From: Aquabacterium soli
GTDB taxonomy: Bacteria > Pseudomonadota > Gammaproteobacteria > Burkholderiales > Burkholderiaceae_C
Direction: 5' to 3'
DNA: 64,000 bases
Assembly: GCF_003933735.1 (NCBI RefSeq)
Contig: NZ_RSED01000015.1
Coordinates: 1 to 64,000 of the forward strand
A program made the position numbers and the translations under genes. Under the pieces are notes generated by a model, which saw only the letters and a program-made list of their open reading frames with translations, ran no database searches and was not told the origin of the DNA. Positions 63,810 to 64,000 of this stretch are shown here, piece by piece. Positions within the stretch are counted from its first letter, which is position 1. Each line of letters begins with the position of its first letter.

Positions 63810-64000
63810 ATGCCCCGTCCACAGCGATTCCGCCTGGGAGACCTGCTGGTCCAGGACCAGCTGATCACCGCCGAGCAGCTCGAATTCGCGCTGGGCGAGC
63901 AAAAGCGCAGCGGCCGCAAGCTAGGACGTGTGCTGATCGAGCATGGCTGGATCACGGAGGCGCAGATCGGCAAGGCGGTGGCCCGCCAGCTGCATGCGCC
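63810..64000 (+). CDS. mshE: MshE-type pilus ATPase, N-terminal fragment at the window edge
   Basis: Only the first 63 codons are visible, beginning 1 bp after the mshL stop. They contain the MshEN domain of type II secretion/pilus assembly ATPases. Two consecutive 24-residue c-di-GMP-binding motifs of the RLG-x2-L-x10-L-x3-L-x2-Q type can be aligned: the first from RLGDLL to GEQ matches every conserved position, the second from KLGRVL to ARQ matches with Ile/Val for two Leu. In Vibrio MshE this domain makes pilus assembly depend on c-di-GMP. The ATPase core lies beyond the window; in some loci mshM and mshN precede mshE, but they do not here. Confidence 0.8.
   Translation, partial: MPRPQRFRLGDLLVQDQLITAEQLEFALGEQKRSGRKLGRVLIEHGWITEAQIGKAVARQLHA

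Overview
The window looks like chromosomal DNA of a high-GC betaproteobacterium of the order Burkholderiales (Comamonadaceae or Aquabacterium/Leptothrix-like). This is inferred from gene content: an ilvI-ilvH-ilvC operon beside an ECF sigma factor/DUF3619/DUF3106/RDD/LOG block, a glnA-x-ntrB-ntrC locus, UbiE, and a guanidine-type urea carboxylase cluster. I see no rRNA, tRNA, IS element, prophage or CRISPR array. Coding density is high, and many very long open frames antisense to real genes are GC artefacts.

Layout. 1-8.2 kb: two tandem paralogous giant RTX adhesins (Calx-beta, vWFA and RTX modules, type I secretion C-terminus). The second has a LapA-like N-terminal retention module with a TAAG site of the LapG protease type. 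The first carries a 768-bp DNA repeat. 8.2-13.1 kb: acetyltransferase, small membrane protein, hybrid histidine kinase, and a PaaX-like regulator co-transcribed with a fatty acid desaturase. 13.4-22.0 kb: a guanidine assimilation operon on the minus strand (ABC importer, two carboxyguanidine-deiminase-type proteins, guanidine/urea carboxylase). A clear guanidine-I (ykkC) riboswitch precedes it, with a sigma54-type promoter and NtrC-like boxes further upstream. 22-29.3 kb: aminopeptidase P, type II NADH dehydrogenase, a GGDEF gene broken by one amber codon, a Ser/Thr kinase and a DnaQ-like exonuclease. 29.5-37.3 kb: P-II protein, LOG/RDD/DUF3106/DUF3619/ECF-sigma cluster, and ilvI-ilvH-ilvC with a sigma70 promoter, long leader and structured ilvI-ilvH spacer.

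37.3-48.9 kb: ankyrin/DUF3592 membrane protein, YeeE-type transporter with exported rhodanese, flavin reductase, MerR regulator divergent from a chalcone-isomerase-like protein, UbiE, BaiN-type flavoprotein, a membrane diguanylate cyclase with a GGDQF signature, and an AIM24 protein. 49-53.8 kb: exported beta-propeller, polysaccharide deacetylase, sterol-desaturase family protein, EI24 protein and CinA-type protein in one direction. 54-59.1 kb: glnA, a small secreted protein, ntrB and ntrC. 59.3-64 kb: MSHA pilus genes mshI-J-K-L and the start of an MshE-type ATPase.

Two themes connect the genes. The first is nitrogen control: P-II, NtrBC, GlnA, and an operon for guanidine that seems to answer both to nitrogen limitation (sigma54/NtrC) and to guanidine itself (riboswitch). 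The second is surface attachment governed by c-di-GMP: a LapA-like adhesin and an MSHA ATPase with the MshEN c-di-GMP motif, next to two diguanylate cyclase genes that both carry lesions (an amber stop; GGDQF). Promoter and RNA-element calls were made by eye; the riboswitch is the strongest.
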